From: JASHUC01 sp035523875
Lineage (GTDB): Bacteria > Pseudomonadota > Gammaproteobacteria > Steroidobacterales > Steroidobacteraceae
Reading direction: 5' to 3'
Assembly (NCBI GenBank): GCA_035523875.1
Contig: DATKPY010000002.1
Location: 186,001-250,000, forward strand
Length of the DNA stretch: 64,000 nt
Positions 51,905-60,474 of this stretch are shown here, in pieces. The notes below the pieces were generated by a model. It ran no database searches. It saw only the letters and a program-made list of their open reading frames with translations, and was not told the origin of the DNA. How positions within the stretch are numbered: position 1 is the stretch's first letter; every line of letters starts with the position of its first letter. The position numbers were made by a program, and so were the translations under genes.

Positions 51905-53719
51905 TTACGCGAACCTCTTCAGGTCCGCGGCGGCTTCCGCGGCCCCTGCGGAGTGCGCGTGCTCGCCCGGCTCGTAGACGATGAGGAGCGGGCGGTCGGG
52001 CTCCAGGAGGAGCGCCGCGAAGGGCCCGGTGAGCTCGGCGGGATCCGACACACCGAGGATGAGCAGCTGCTCGGGCGACTCGGCGAGCCGGCGGGCGAGC
52101 TCGCGCGCGCCATCGCCGAATCCGAACTCGGTGCGCATCTCGAGGCCATGCATCGCCTGAGCCTCGGAGCGGGCATCGAGGAGCTCGCGCATGACGAGCG
52201 GCCGCACTGCGCCGCGCGCGGACTCCTCGGGCAGGATGCCCACGTAGACGGCCTCGGCCGCGAGGTGACGCAGGAGACTCGCCGCGACGGCGAGCGTCGC
52301 GCGGCGCGCACTCTCATCCGCCCAGTGAATGAGCACCTTCTGTGGAGCGGGCGCACGGTGCGGCAGCACGAGGATCTCCTCGGCCCCGTGGCGCAGCAGC
52401 CACTCGACGCTGCGGGCCGCATCCGGCCGCGCGGCAATGACCGCAGCACCGGTGAAGCGCGGCTCGCCGTCATCCGCTCGCGCATCGAGTGCCGGCGCGA
52501 CGCGCATCGTGATGCGTGTCTTCATGCGCGAGGCGAGCTCGCTCAACAGCGGCTCGCGGCTCAGCGTCTCGCCGAGCGCCACGCTCGGTGCGCATACCGT
52601 GAAGCTCGAGAGCGGCGTCGGCAGCACGTGCAGGCGCCGCGCGCCGATTGCGACCGTGGCACGCGCCACGAGGGGGAAGACCCGCTGCTCGTGCTGCGTG
52701 CGGGTGATCTCGAGGAACGGCGCCTCCGTCGCGCTGTCGGCGCGGATGATGTGCGCTCCGGCGGCGCCGTCGCCGAGCCGCACGCGCAGGCGCTCGAGCG
52801 CGCCGGCGAAGAGAATCTCATCGACCGTTCCGTGCGCGAGATACGCGCACCGCAGGGCTTCGCGCGTGGGAGCGAGCTCGATCTCCTCGGGGCGCAGCAC
52901 GGCCACGACCTCGTGCTCGCGCGTGCTCTGCGTGCCCTCGGCCACGGGCATGGCCGCCGGCTCCGGTCCGAAGCAGACCCCGCGCGCCGTCTGGCGCGCG
53001 AGGAGCAGGTTCGCCGCGCCGAGGAACGTCGCAACGAAGCGCGTGGCCGGACGCGCATAGAGGTCATCCGGCCGGCCGACCTCGAGCAGCCGCCCGAGAT
53101 TCATCACGCCGATCCGATCGGCGAGGGCGAAGGCCTCCTCCTGGTCGTGCGTGACGAGCACCGTCGTGATGCCGAGCTCGCGCTGCACCTCGCGGATCGT
53201 GCGGCGCAGCTCCTCGCGGATCTTCGCGTCGAGCGCGCCGAAGGGTTCATCGAGGAGCAGCACCTCGGGCTTGTGCGCGAGTGCGCGGGCCACGGCGACG
53301 CGCTGCTGCTGGCCACCGGAGAGCTGCGCGGGCAGGCGCTCATCCATCCCCTCGAGCGCGACCAGGCGCAGCAGCTCCCGGCGTCGAGCGCGCCGCTCCG
53401 CGGACCGCATGCGGCGCACGCGCAGCGCGAACTCGATGTTGTCGGCGACGGTCATGTGGCGGAAGAGAGCGTAGTTCTGGAATACGAGACCGACCCCGCG
53501 CCAACGGGCGGCCAAGTGCGTCACGTCGCGTCCGTGGAGCGCGATGCGGCCGTGGTCGACGCCGGTCAATCCTGCGATCGTGCGCAGGAGCGTGCTCTTG
53601 CCGCTGCCGCTCGGACCGAGCAGCACGAAAAACTCCCCGTCGCCGATGTCGAGCGAGACATCGTTGACGACCGGAGCGCCCTGATAGCGTTTGGTAACCT
53701 GATCGAGTGTGATCGACAT
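51905..53719 (-). CDS. cysA: Sulfate ABC transporter ATPase CysA with USP-like C-terminal extension
   Basis: The protein has 604 residues from the ATG at 53719, about 240 more than typical CysA (about 350-365). The ATPase has Walker A GPSGSGKST (35-43), Q81, signature LSGGQQQ (133-139), Walker B LLLDEP (154-159) and H191. A TOBE-like regulatory part spans about 270-365. The extra region (about 366-604) looks like one degenerate and one fuller universal-stress-protein repeat: WLLRHGAEEILVLP (440-453), then KVLIHWADES...TLAVAASLLRHL and LLILGVSDPAEL...RPLLIVYEPG. It leads the operon, whereas cysA usually follows the permeases. Confidence 0.93.
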   Translation of the reverse strand: MSITLDQVTKRYQGAPVVNDVSLDIGDGEFFVLLGPSGSGKSTLLRTIAGLTGVDHGRIALHGRDVTHLAARWRGVGLVFQNYALFRHMTVADNIEFALRVRRMRSAERRARRRELLRLVALEGMDERLPAQLSGGQQQRVAVARALAHKPEVLLLDEPFGALDAKIREELRRTIREVQRELGITTVLVTHDQEEAFALADRIGVMNLGRLLEVGRPDDLYARPATRFVATFLGAANLLLARQTARGVCFGPEPAAMPVAEGTQSTREHEVVAVLRPEEIELAPTREALRCAYLAHGTVDEILFAGALERLRVRLGDGAAGAHIIRADSATEAPFLEITRTQHEQRVFPLVARATVAIGARRLHVLPTPLSSFTVCAPSVALGETLSREPLLSELASRMKTRITMRVAPALDARADDGEPRFTGAAVIAARPDAARSVEWLLRHGAEEILVLPHRAPAPQKVLIHWADESARRATLAVAASLLRHLAAEAVYVGILPEESARGAVRPLVMRELLDARSEAQAMHGLEMRTEFGFGDGARELARRLAESPEQLLILGVSDPAELTGPFAALLLEPDRPLLIVYEPGEHAHSAGAAEAAADLKRFA

Positions 53720-53799
53720 CGTGGCGGACTCGGCCGCGCAACCACGCGCGAGCGCATCCACCATGCTAGCCGCCGCGGCAACGCGGGTTAAGGCGTCCG

Positions 53800-53817
53800 G
53801 CGGTTATAAAGCGGTTA
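53800..53817 (-). promoter_or_regulatory. PhoB/OmpR-type direct-repeat box upstream of cysA
   Basis: On the - strand, TAACCGC (53817-53811), TTTA, TAACCGC (53806-53800) is a perfect 7-4-7 direct repeat with an A/T spacer, the architecture of a Pho box. A degraded third copy (GAGCCGC, 53827-53821) lies upstream. It sits 80 bases before the cysA ATG and overlaps a possible -10 (TATAAC, 53808-53803) that has no -35. It matches the box at 46285. Confidence 0.65.
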
Positions 53818-53837
53818 CAGGCGGCTCTTTGCGCGGC

Positions 53838-54104
53838 TCATATGAGGAGCAGCACCGCCTCGCAGGCGGAGAGCTCCGCGGCGAGCGCGGTGACCTGCTC
53901 GGCGCTCACGGCCCGGATGACATAAGAGATCGAGAGAAAATTTCCTTCGGCGCTCAGCCGCTCGGTCCTGCGGCTCGCGTCGAGATCCGGCACGTGGCGC
54001 GCGACGATCGCATCGGCCGCCTGGCGCAGCTCCTCGGAGGCGCGGCCAACGACCTTGAGCGGATAGTCGGTCGGAAATTTGAGTAGTCGGGTTTCGGTCA
54101 CCAC
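53838..54104 (-). CDS. ybeD: YbeD-like protein (DUF493)
   Basis: The 88-residue protein has LLKFPTDYPLKVVGRASEEL at the start and GNFLSISYVIRAVSAEQVTALAAEL later, as in YbeD, a small ACT-like fold of unknown function. The gene normally sits between dacA and lipB. Here it follows dat with a seven-base overlap, but lipB is 7.5 kb away on the other strand, with the sulfate locus between. A role linked to lipoate or cell wall is inferred only from synteny. Confidence 0.9.
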   Translation of the reverse strand: MVTETRLLKFPTDYPLKVVGRASEELRQAADAIVARHVPDLDASRRTERLSAEGNFLSISYVIRAVSAEQVTALAAELSACEAVLLLI

Positions 54105-54970
54105 GGCTGAGCGGCGAGCTCCTGCTTGTAGCGCTGCAGCTCATCGTACAGGCGCCGCCAGAGCGGGCCCGGCGCACCGGCGCCGACGGGCCGCCCGTCG
54201 AGCTGCGTGACGGGCACCACCTCGCGCGTAGCGGCAGAGAGCCAGATCTCCTGCGCCGCGCGCAGCTCCGTCTCCGAGACACGCGTCGCGCGCCGCGCGA
54301 GGCCGATGCGGTCCGCGAGCTCCTCGACCACGCCGCGGGTGGTGCCCGGGAGAATGCGCCCCGACTGCGGCGGCGTGCGCAGCTCCCCGGCGATGACTAC
54401 GTGCACCGCGGCCGCCGAGGCCTCGGTGAGCTCCCCCTCGCGCAGCAGGATCGTCTCCGCCGCGCCCGCGTCCACCGCGAGCTGACGCAAGAGCACGTTC
54501 GCGAGCAACGCCACCGATTTGATATCGCAGCGCGACCAGCGCGTGTCCTGCGCGGTGACGCAGCTGAGACCGCGCTCGAGGACGGCGCTCGAGGCACGCG
54601 GCAGCGGCGCGCAGAACGCGAAGATCGTCCGCGCGAGCTCGGGGAGCGGGGCAGGATTGCGGCCGCGCTCGGCGCCGCGGCTGACCTGCCAGTAGATATA
54701 GAGATCGCCGCCGCCGTTGCGCGCGACGAGCGTCGCGATGAGCTCGCGCCACTCGGCCTCGCGCAGCGGATCCTCCATCCGCAGCTCCTTCAAGCTGCGC
54801 GCAAGACGGGCGAGGTGCGCCGCGAGCCGGAAAGGCCTGCCCGCATAAACGGGCATCACCTCGTAGACGGCGTCGGCGAAGAGAAAGCCGCGGTCGAGCG
54901 GCGAGATGCGCGCCTCGACGAGCGGCAGGTAGGCTCCGTTCAGATAGCAAATCGGCAGCGGATCGGACAC
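54098..54970 (-). CDS. dat: D-amino-acid transaminase (class IV PLP)
   Basis: The 290-residue protein starts at a GTG. Fold type IV aminotransferase marks are: ISPLDRGFLFADAVYEVMPVY at the N-terminus, Lys151 in CDIKSVALLANVL, LTEASAAAV (Glu183), and GRILPGTTRGVV. The substrate-side YIYWQVSRG favours D-alanine aminotransferase over branched-chain aminotransferase. It would interconvert D-Ala and D-Glu for peptidoglycan, fitting the neighbourhood. It overlaps ybeD by seven bases. Confidence 0.88.
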   Translation of the reverse strand: MSDPLPICYLNGAYLPLVEARISPLDRGFLFADAVYEVMPVYAGRPFRLAAHLARLARSLKELRMEDPLREAEWRELIATLVARNGGGDLYIYWQVSRGAERGRNPAPLPELARTIFAFCAPLPRASSAVLERGLSCVTAQDTRWSRCDIKSVALLANVLLRQLAVDAGAAETILLREGELTEASAAAVHVVIAGELRTPPQSGRILPGTTRGVVEELADRIGLARRATRVSETELRAAQEIWLSAATREVVPVTQLDGRPVGAGAPGPLWRRLYDELQRYKQELAAQPW

Positions 54971-54985
54971 GCGGGTCCTCCTCGT

Positions 54986-55831
54986 TCAATCGAGCGCGAG
55001 CCGCGCCTGCGGGATCCCGAGGCTCGCGAGCCGCGCGCTCAAGCTATCGTACTCCGCGACCGTCGCGATCGGGCCGATGCGCACCCGGAAGAGGCGGCTT
55101 GCGCCGTGGTGCGCGAGGACGAACGCATCGTCGAATCCGTTCGCGCGCAGCCGCGCGAGCAGGCGCTCAGCGTTGGACGGATTGGCGAAGGCGCCGACCT
55201 GCAGGTAAAGGGGAGCGGCGGGGCTCGCGGTCGCTCTACGGGCGAGGAGCAGCGGCGGGGAGCCGCCGGGGATGATCGCCCGCACCTCCACCAGCGCCGT
55301 GCCCTCGCGCAGCATGTCGAGCTTCGCCGCGGCAGTGTAGGAGAGATCGATCAAGCGGTTGGCGATGAACGGTCCGCGGTCGTTGACGCGCACGACGACG
55401 CTCAGGCCGTTGGCAAGGTTCGTCACGCGTACGTAGCAAGGCAGCGGCAGCGTCTTGTGCGCGGCCGTCATCGCATACATATCGTAGCGCTCGCCCATCG
55501 CGGTGCGCTTCTCATCGAACGTCGGGCCGTACCAGGACGCGACCCCGCGCTCGACGTAGCCCGCGGCACTCGCGAGCACGTAGTAGCGGTGTCCGAGCTC
55601 ATCGTAGAACGGCGGATTGCCGAGCGCGCTGCGCGGCTCGACGCGCGGCACCGCATTGGGAATCGCGAGAATGTTCGCCGGCACGCGGCCGGGCGGGACG
55701 GCCGCGCCTCCCGCAGGCGGTGGGAGGCGGCGCGGGGAGACCGCGCAGGCCGCGAGCAGCGCCGCCGCGGCTGCGCCGGCGAGCAGCGCGCGTCCGGGAG
55801 GCCCGGCGCTCCGCTCAGCCGCCCGGAGCAC
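54986..55831 (-). CDS. rlpA: Septal-ring lytic transglycosylase-like lipoprotein RlpA
   Basis: The 281-residue lipoprotein has lipobox LAAC with Cys29. A double-psi beta-barrel (VASWYGPTFDEKRTAMGE...TAAHKTLPLPCYVRVTN...VRVNDRGPF) carries the conserved His and Asp of RlpA lytic enzymes. A C-terminal SPOR domain (LYLQVGAFANPSNAERLLARL to the end) binds denuded glycan at the division site. It starts within the last 17 bases of mltB. Confidence 0.93.
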   Translation of the reverse strand: MLRAAERSAGPPGRALLAGAAAAALLAACAVSPRRLPPPAGGAAVPPGRVPANILAIPNAVPRVEPRSALGNPPFYDELGHRYYVLASAAGYVERGVASWYGPTFDEKRTAMGERYDMYAMTAAHKTLPLPCYVRVTNLANGLSVVVRVNDRGPFIANRLIDLSYTAAAKLDMLREGTALVEVRAIIPGGSPPLLLARRATASPAAPLYLQVGAFANPSNAERLLARLRANGFDDAFVLAHHGASRLFRVRIGPIATVAEYDSLSARLASLGIPQARLALD

Positions 55832-56867
55832 CGGCTCCCTCGATGTGCGCCGTGGTCGCCGGCCGCTCGATGCGCGCCTTGATCGCCGCGGCGAGGTCGT
55901 TCACGGCCATCGCATAGAGCGCGCTGCGGTTGTAGCGCATGATCACGGTGAAGTTGTTGAATCCGACGCGATAGGCGGGCCCATCGGCCTCCACCGCCGG
56001 AACGAGCAGTGCCGGTGTGCTGCCCGGCGCATCGATCGCCGCGCGCACACCCGTCGCGTTGAGCTGATCGAGCGTCGTGTAGAGCTTGAGCCCGTGATCC
56101 TCGAGCTGAAAGCTCGGATCCGGATCGAGCAGCGCATCGGCGAGCACCGGCCCGCCCGGCTGCCAGCCGTTGCGGCGCAGGTAGTTGGCGATGCTCGCGA
56201 ACACGTCCGCCCAGTCGTGCCACAGATCCGGGCGGTGATCGTGGTTCTCGTCGACGGCGTAGCGTCGGTACGCGGAGGGCATGAACTGCGGGGCCCCCAT
56301 CGCTCCGGAGTACGAGCCCTCCACGGCGAGCGGATTCAAGCGGTCCTCGCGCGTGAGCAGCAGGAACTGCTCGAGCTCGCCGCGGAAATACTCCCCGCGC
56401 GGCGGATAGTCGAAGGCGAGCGTCGCGAGCGCATCGAGCACCCGGTCGTGCCCGGTGTCCCGACCGTAGTAGGTCTCGCACCCGAGGATCGCGATCAAGT
56501 ACTCGGGCGGCACGCCCTGCTCGCGCGCAACTCGCTCGAGCACCGCGCGGTGCGCGAGCCAGAAGCGGGCGCCGCTGTCGATGCGCTCGGGCGTGAGGAA
56601 CACGCGCCGGTATTCCCACCACTCGAGCGCGCGCTCGGGCGGGCGGCTCACGCGCTCGAGGATCCGCGGCTGCGGGTGAGCGCGCGCGATCAAGCGCAGG
56701 ACCCGGCGGCGGCTCAAGCCATCGCGCCGCGCGACCTCGCGCACGAAGCTGCGGATCTCGGGCCGGCGCAGATCGAAGCGCTCGCCGGCCGCGTGCGAGG
56801 GCGGCATGGCCGCCGCAAGGAGCGCGAGCGAGGCAGCGAGCGGCGCGATCGTGGAGCGGCGCGCCAC
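55815..56867 (-). CDS. mltB: Membrane-bound lytic murein transglycosylase B
   Basis: The 350-residue exported protein cleaves peptidoglycan glycan strands non-hydrolytically. The signal peptide covers about 1-27; I see no lipobox, so it may be soluble in the periplasm. Catalytic Glu131 is in ILGCETYYGRDTGHDRVLDALATLAFDYPPR. SYSGAMGAPQFMPSAYRRYAVD and NYLRRNGWQPG are typical of MltB/SltB1. It follows rodA by one base and overlaps rlpA. Confidence 0.93.
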   Translation of the reverse strand: MARRSTIAPLAASLALLAAAMPPSHAAGERFDLRRPEIRSFVREVARRDGLSRRRVLRLIARAHPQPRILERVSRPPERALEWWEYRRVFLTPERIDSGARFWLAHRAVLERVAREQGVPPEYLIAILGCETYYGRDTGHDRVLDALATLAFDYPPRGEYFRGELEQFLLLTREDRLNPLAVEGSYSGAMGAPQFMPSAYRRYAVDENHDHRPDLWHDWADVFASIANYLRRNGWQPGGPVLADALLDPDPSFQLEDHGLKLYTTLDQLNATGVRAAIDAPGSTPALLVPAVEADGPAYRVGFNNFTVIMRYNRSALYAMAVNDLAAAIKARIERPATTAHIEGAGAPGG

Positions 56868-56868
56868 C

Positions 56869-58008
56869 CTAGGATCCGACCAGCTTGCGGTGAGAGTAAA
56901 GGGACATGACGACGCCGAAGCCCGCGAGCAGCGTCACCATCGAGGTGCCGCCGTAGCTCACGAGCGGCAGCGGCACGCCGACGACGGGCAGCAGCCCGCT
57001 CACCATGCCGGCATTGATGAAGACGTAGACGAAGAAGGTGAGCGCGAGCGATCCGGCGAGCAGCCGCGCGAAGGTGTCTTGTGTCTGGGTGGCGAGATAG
57101 AGCGCGCGTGCCACGACGAACAGGTAGAGCGTGAGCAGCAGAATCTGCCCCAGCATGCCAAACTCCTCGCCGATCACCGCGAAGATGAAATCGGTCGAGC
57201 GCTCGGGGAGGAAGTCGAGCTGCGCCTGGCTGCCGTTCATCCAGCCCTTGCCGAACACGCCACCCGAGCCGATCGCAATGGTCGATTGAATGATGTGGTA
57301 GCCCGCACCGAGCGGGTCGGTCTGGGGATTGATGAAGGTGAGCACGCGCTCCTTCTGATAGCCGTGCAGAAAGTGCCAGCCGACCCAGCCACCGAGCGCG
57401 GCGAGCGCGCCGAGCGCGGCCATGATGCGCACCTGGAGCCCGGCCATCACGACGACGAGCGCCCCGGCGGCGATGATGAGCGCACCCGTGCCAAGGTCCG
57501 GCTGCAGCACCACGAGCCCCGCAGGCACCACGATGAGGATCGCGAGGAGCAAGAGCGAGCCGAAGCTCGGCGGCAGCGGCCGCTCGTGCAGATACCAGGC
57601 GCACATCATGGGCACCCCGAGCTTCATGAGCTCGGAGGGCTGGAAGCGCACGATCCCGAGGTCGAGCCAGCGCTGCGCGCCCTTGCCGATGTAGCCGATC
57701 GCGGCGACGACCAGCAGCATCAGGATCCCGAGGGCGTAGATCCAGGGAGAGCTGCGGCGCAGCACATTCGGGTTGAGCTGCGCGAGCGCGAGCATCGCGG
57801 CCGCGCCCATCGTGAGATGCCCGATCTGCCGCAGCACCGTGCCCAAGCTCTGGCCGGATGCGCTGTAGAGCACGAACAGCCCGTAGACCGCGATCAGGGC
57901 GAGCCCGATGAGCAGCGGCCCATCGAGCTTGAGCGCGAGCAGCATCCGCGCCGTGCCGGTGACCGTGCGGCGTGCGCGAGAGGTGTCGGAGAGCTCCTCG
58001 TAGATCAT
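56869..58008 (-). CDS. rodA: Rod-shape peptidoglycan polymerase RodA
   Basis: The protein has 379 residues from the ATG at 58008, which overlaps the mrdA stop (ATGA). About ten membrane helices and SEDS family motifs are present: GAQRWLDLGIVRFQPSELMK, LQPDLGTGAL, FLPERSTDFIFAVIGEEFG, and GVPLPLVSYGGTSM. It polymerises glycan strands with PBP2 in the elongasome. Confidence 0.95.
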   Translation of the reverse strand: MIYEELSDTSRARRTVTGTARMLLALKLDGPLLIGLALIAVYGLFVLYSASGQSLGTVLRQIGHLTMGAAAMLALAQLNPNVLRRSSPWIYALGILMLLVVAAIGYIGKGAQRWLDLGIVRFQPSELMKLGVPMMCAWYLHERPLPPSFGSLLLLAILIVVPAGLVVLQPDLGTGALIIAAGALVVVMAGLQVRIMAALGALAALGGWVGWHFLHGYQKERVLTFINPQTDPLGAGYHIIQSTIAIGSGGVFGKGWMNGSQAQLDFLPERSTDFIFAVIGEEFGMLGQILLLTLYLFVVARALYLATQTQDTFARLLAGSLALTFFVYVFINAGMVSGLLPVVGVPLPLVSYGGTSMVTLLAGFGVVMSLYSHRKLVGS

Positions 58009-59990
58009 CGGTCCACGACCTCGGGCCGCGCCTCCGTGCTGAATGCGGTCTTGAGCTCGGTGCCCGCGGTGACGGGACTCGTGCGCGGCACGAACTGCGG
58101 CTTGAGCTTCCCGTCGGGGCCAAGGAGATAGGCGTCGAGGACCTTGCGCGCGACGGGCGCGGCGCCGCTCGAGCCGAAGCCCGCATTCTCCACGATCACG
58201 GCGACGGCGATGCGCGGCGCCTCGGCGGGCGCGAACGCGACGAACCAGGCATGGTCGCGCAGCCGCTCGGCGATGTCCTTGGCGTTGTACTTCGCGTTCT
58301 GTGCGACGGTGAAAACCTGCGCCGTGCCGGTCTTGCCGGCGGCGTCGTACGCATCGCCCTTGAAGGCGGCCCAGGCGGTGCCGCAGTAGCGGTCGCAACG
58401 CGTGGTGCCGATCATTGCATTGATCACGATCGACCAGTCCGCGTCGGCCACGCCGAGGATCGGCTTGCCCTCCACCGGAGCGAGCCAGCGGGTGTGGCCG
58501 TCGGGGTCGCGAATTCCCTTGACCAGGCGCGGGCGAAAGCTCCGGCCGCGCTCACCGATGACGCCGGCGATATGCGCGAGCTGCAGCGGCGTCACCAGCA
58601 GATAGCCCTGTCCGATGCCGAGATTGACCGTGTCTCCGGGGAACCACGGCTGGTCCTCGGGGTGCTTGAAAACCTTGCGTTTCCATGCCGGACTCGGCAG
58701 CAGGCCCGCCTTCTCGCCGCCGATGTCGATCCCGGTCTCCTCGCCATAGCCGAGGGGCGCCAAGAACGCATCGATCCGATCTATCCCGAGCGTTGCGGCG
58801 AGCCCGTAGAAGTACACGTCGGAGGAGCGCGAGATCGCCTCCGCGAGCGTGAGCAGGCCACGCGGCTCGCCCTTGTCCGAGCGGAACAGGTGACGGCTGT
58901 GCGGCAGATGGAACACCCCGTTGCACAGAATCTTGCGGTCCGGATCGACCGCGTGGTCGGTGAGCGCCGCGAGCGCGAGTGCCGGCTTGATCGTCGAGCC
59001 CGACGGGTACGTTCCGCGCAGCGCACGATCCAGCAGCGGCCGGTCGGGATCGTCCGCGAGCGCGGCATATTGCGTGCGAGTGATGCCGCGGGCGAAGTCG
59101 TTGGGATCGAAGGACGGATGGCTCGTGAGCGCGAGCACGTCGCCGGTCGTGGGATCGAGCGCCACCACTGCGCCGCGATGATCGCCGAGCGCCTGCTCCG
59201 CGGCCTCCTGCGTCTTCAGGTCGAGCGCGAGCACGAGATCGTCCCCCGCGACCGGCGCCTCGGTCTTCAGCTCACCGCTCAACGCGCCCACCTTGTCGAC
59301 CGAGCGGCCCTGGGCGTTGACGAGGATCTCGCGAAAGCCGTTGGTGCCGTGGAGCCTCGATTCATAGGCGCTCTCGACGCCGAGCTTACCGATGAGCGTG
59401 GTGCCCGCGTAGGCCGCGCTGTCGATGTGCGCCAGATCCTGCTCGCTGATCGCGCTCACGTAGCCGATCGCGTGCACGGCGAGCGGACCGAAGGGATACA
59501 GGCGTGTCTGGCGGGTCTTGATGTCCACGCCCGGAAACTCGAAGCGCTGCACGGCAAAGCGTGCCACGTCCTCATCCGACATGCGCAGGCGGATGGGAAC
59601 GCTGTCGAAGCTGCGCCGCGAGTAGATCTCGCGGCGCACCTCCGGAAGCTCATCGGAAGAGAGCATACCGATCCCGACCAGCCGCCGCAGGGTCCCGTCG
59701 AGATCCGGCACTTCCTCGCGCACGAGCTCGAGCTGGTAGGCGGGGCGCCCGGTCGCGAGGAGCGCTCCGTTGCGGTCGAACATCAAACCACGCGCCGCCG
59801 GAATCGGCTCGACGCGCACCCGATTGCCCTGGGAGAGCTGAGCATAGTAGTCGTGGCGGACGACCTGCAGCACGAACAGCCGTGCGCACAGCGCGACCAC
59901 CGCGAGCGCGATGAGTGCGCCGGCGGCCAGCGAGCGGCGGTCGAACAGCCGCTGCTCGCGCCAATGATCCTTGATCCGTACCGTCGTCAT
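58005..59990 (-). CDS. mrdA: Penicillin-binding protein 2 (peptidoglycan transpeptidase)
   Basis: The 661-residue class B PBP has one membrane helix at about 22-44. The dimerisation region starts with ARGLMFDRNGALLA; the transpeptidase has the SxxK motif STIK with catalytic Ser332, SxN-type SSD (389-391), and KTG in AAGKTGTAQVF. It cross-links peptidoglycan made by RodA. It follows mreD by four bases. Confidence 0.95.
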   Translation of the reverse strand: MTTVRIKDHWREQRLFDRRSLAAGALIALAVVALCARLFVLQVVRHDYYAQLSQGNRVRVEPIPAARGLMFDRNGALLATGRPAYQLELVREEVPDLDGTLRRLVGIGMLSSDELPEVRREIYSRRSFDSVPIRLRMSDEDVARFAVQRFEFPGVDIKTRQTRLYPFGPLAVHAIGYVSAISEQDLAHIDSAAYAGTTLIGKLGVESAYESRLHGTNGFREILVNAQGRSVDKVGALSGELKTEAPVAGDDLVLALDLKTQEAAEQALGDHRGAVVALDPTTGDVLALTSHPSFDPNDFARGITRTQYAALADDPDRPLLDRALRGTYPSGSTIKPALALAALTDHAVDPDRKILCNGVFHLPHSRHLFRSDKGEPRGLLTLAEAISRSSDVYFYGLAATLGIDRIDAFLAPLGYGEETGIDIGGEKAGLLPSPAWKRKVFKHPEDQPWFPGDTVNLGIGQGYLLVTPLQLAHIAGVIGERGRSFRPRLVKGIRDPDGHTRWLAPVEGKPILGVADADWSIVINAMIGTTRCDRYCGTAWAAFKGDAYDAAGKTGTAQVFTVAQNAKYNAKDIAERLRDHAWFVAFAPAEAPRIAVAVIVENAGFGSSGAAPVARKVLDAYLLGPDGKLKPQFVPRTSPVTAGTELKTAFSTEARPEVVDR

Positions 59991-59994
59991 CGCA

Positions 59995-60474
59995 TCAGCG
60001 CTGGCCGTGGCTGCGCTCGAGCACCGCGGTCGTGAGCGGCCAGAGGAGCGCGCCCGTTACCGCATGCACCCAGCGCAGGGGGTTCGTGAGCGGATGGCCG
60101 CTCCACCCGTCGATCGCGAAGACGATGAACTCGTAGACGATGAGAGCGGCAAAGACGATGAGCGCCTGCTGAAAGGCAGGCTTGGAGCGGATTTTCTGGT
60201 GCTCGCGCACGGCCACGTAGCTTATCGTCGTCAGCGCGAGCGCATGCTGTCCGAGAACTGCGCCACGAAACACATCGAGCGCGAGCCCGGAGACGAAGCC
60301 GAGTCCGAGCCCCCCGGCGCGCGGCGCCGCGATGGACCAGTATAGAACCGTGAGGACGAGGAACGCAGGCCGCACGACCGCTAGCCAGGTCGGAAGCGGC
60401 AGCACGGTGAGCGCGAGCGCGACGAGCGCCGTGGCCGCCATGCGTCCGCGGGGCTGTCTTTCGCGGGCGCTCAC
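59995..60474 (-). CDS. mreD: Rod-shape-determining protein MreD
   Basis: The 159-residue membrane protein has about five hydrophobic segments. It starts at a GTG overlapping the mreC stop. The pattern RPAFLVLTVLYWSIAAPRAGGLGLGFVSGLALDVFRGAVLGQHALALT is the MreD core. It belongs to the elongasome with MreC, RodA and PBP2. Confidence 0.92.
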   Translation of the reverse strand: MSARERQPRGRMAATALVALALTVLPLPTWLAVVRPAFLVLTVLYWSIAAPRAGGLGLGFVSGLALDVFRGAVLGQHALALTTISYVAVREHQKIRSKPAFQQALIVFAALIVYEFIVFAIDGWSGHPLTNPLRWVHAVTGALLWPLTTAVLERSHGQR

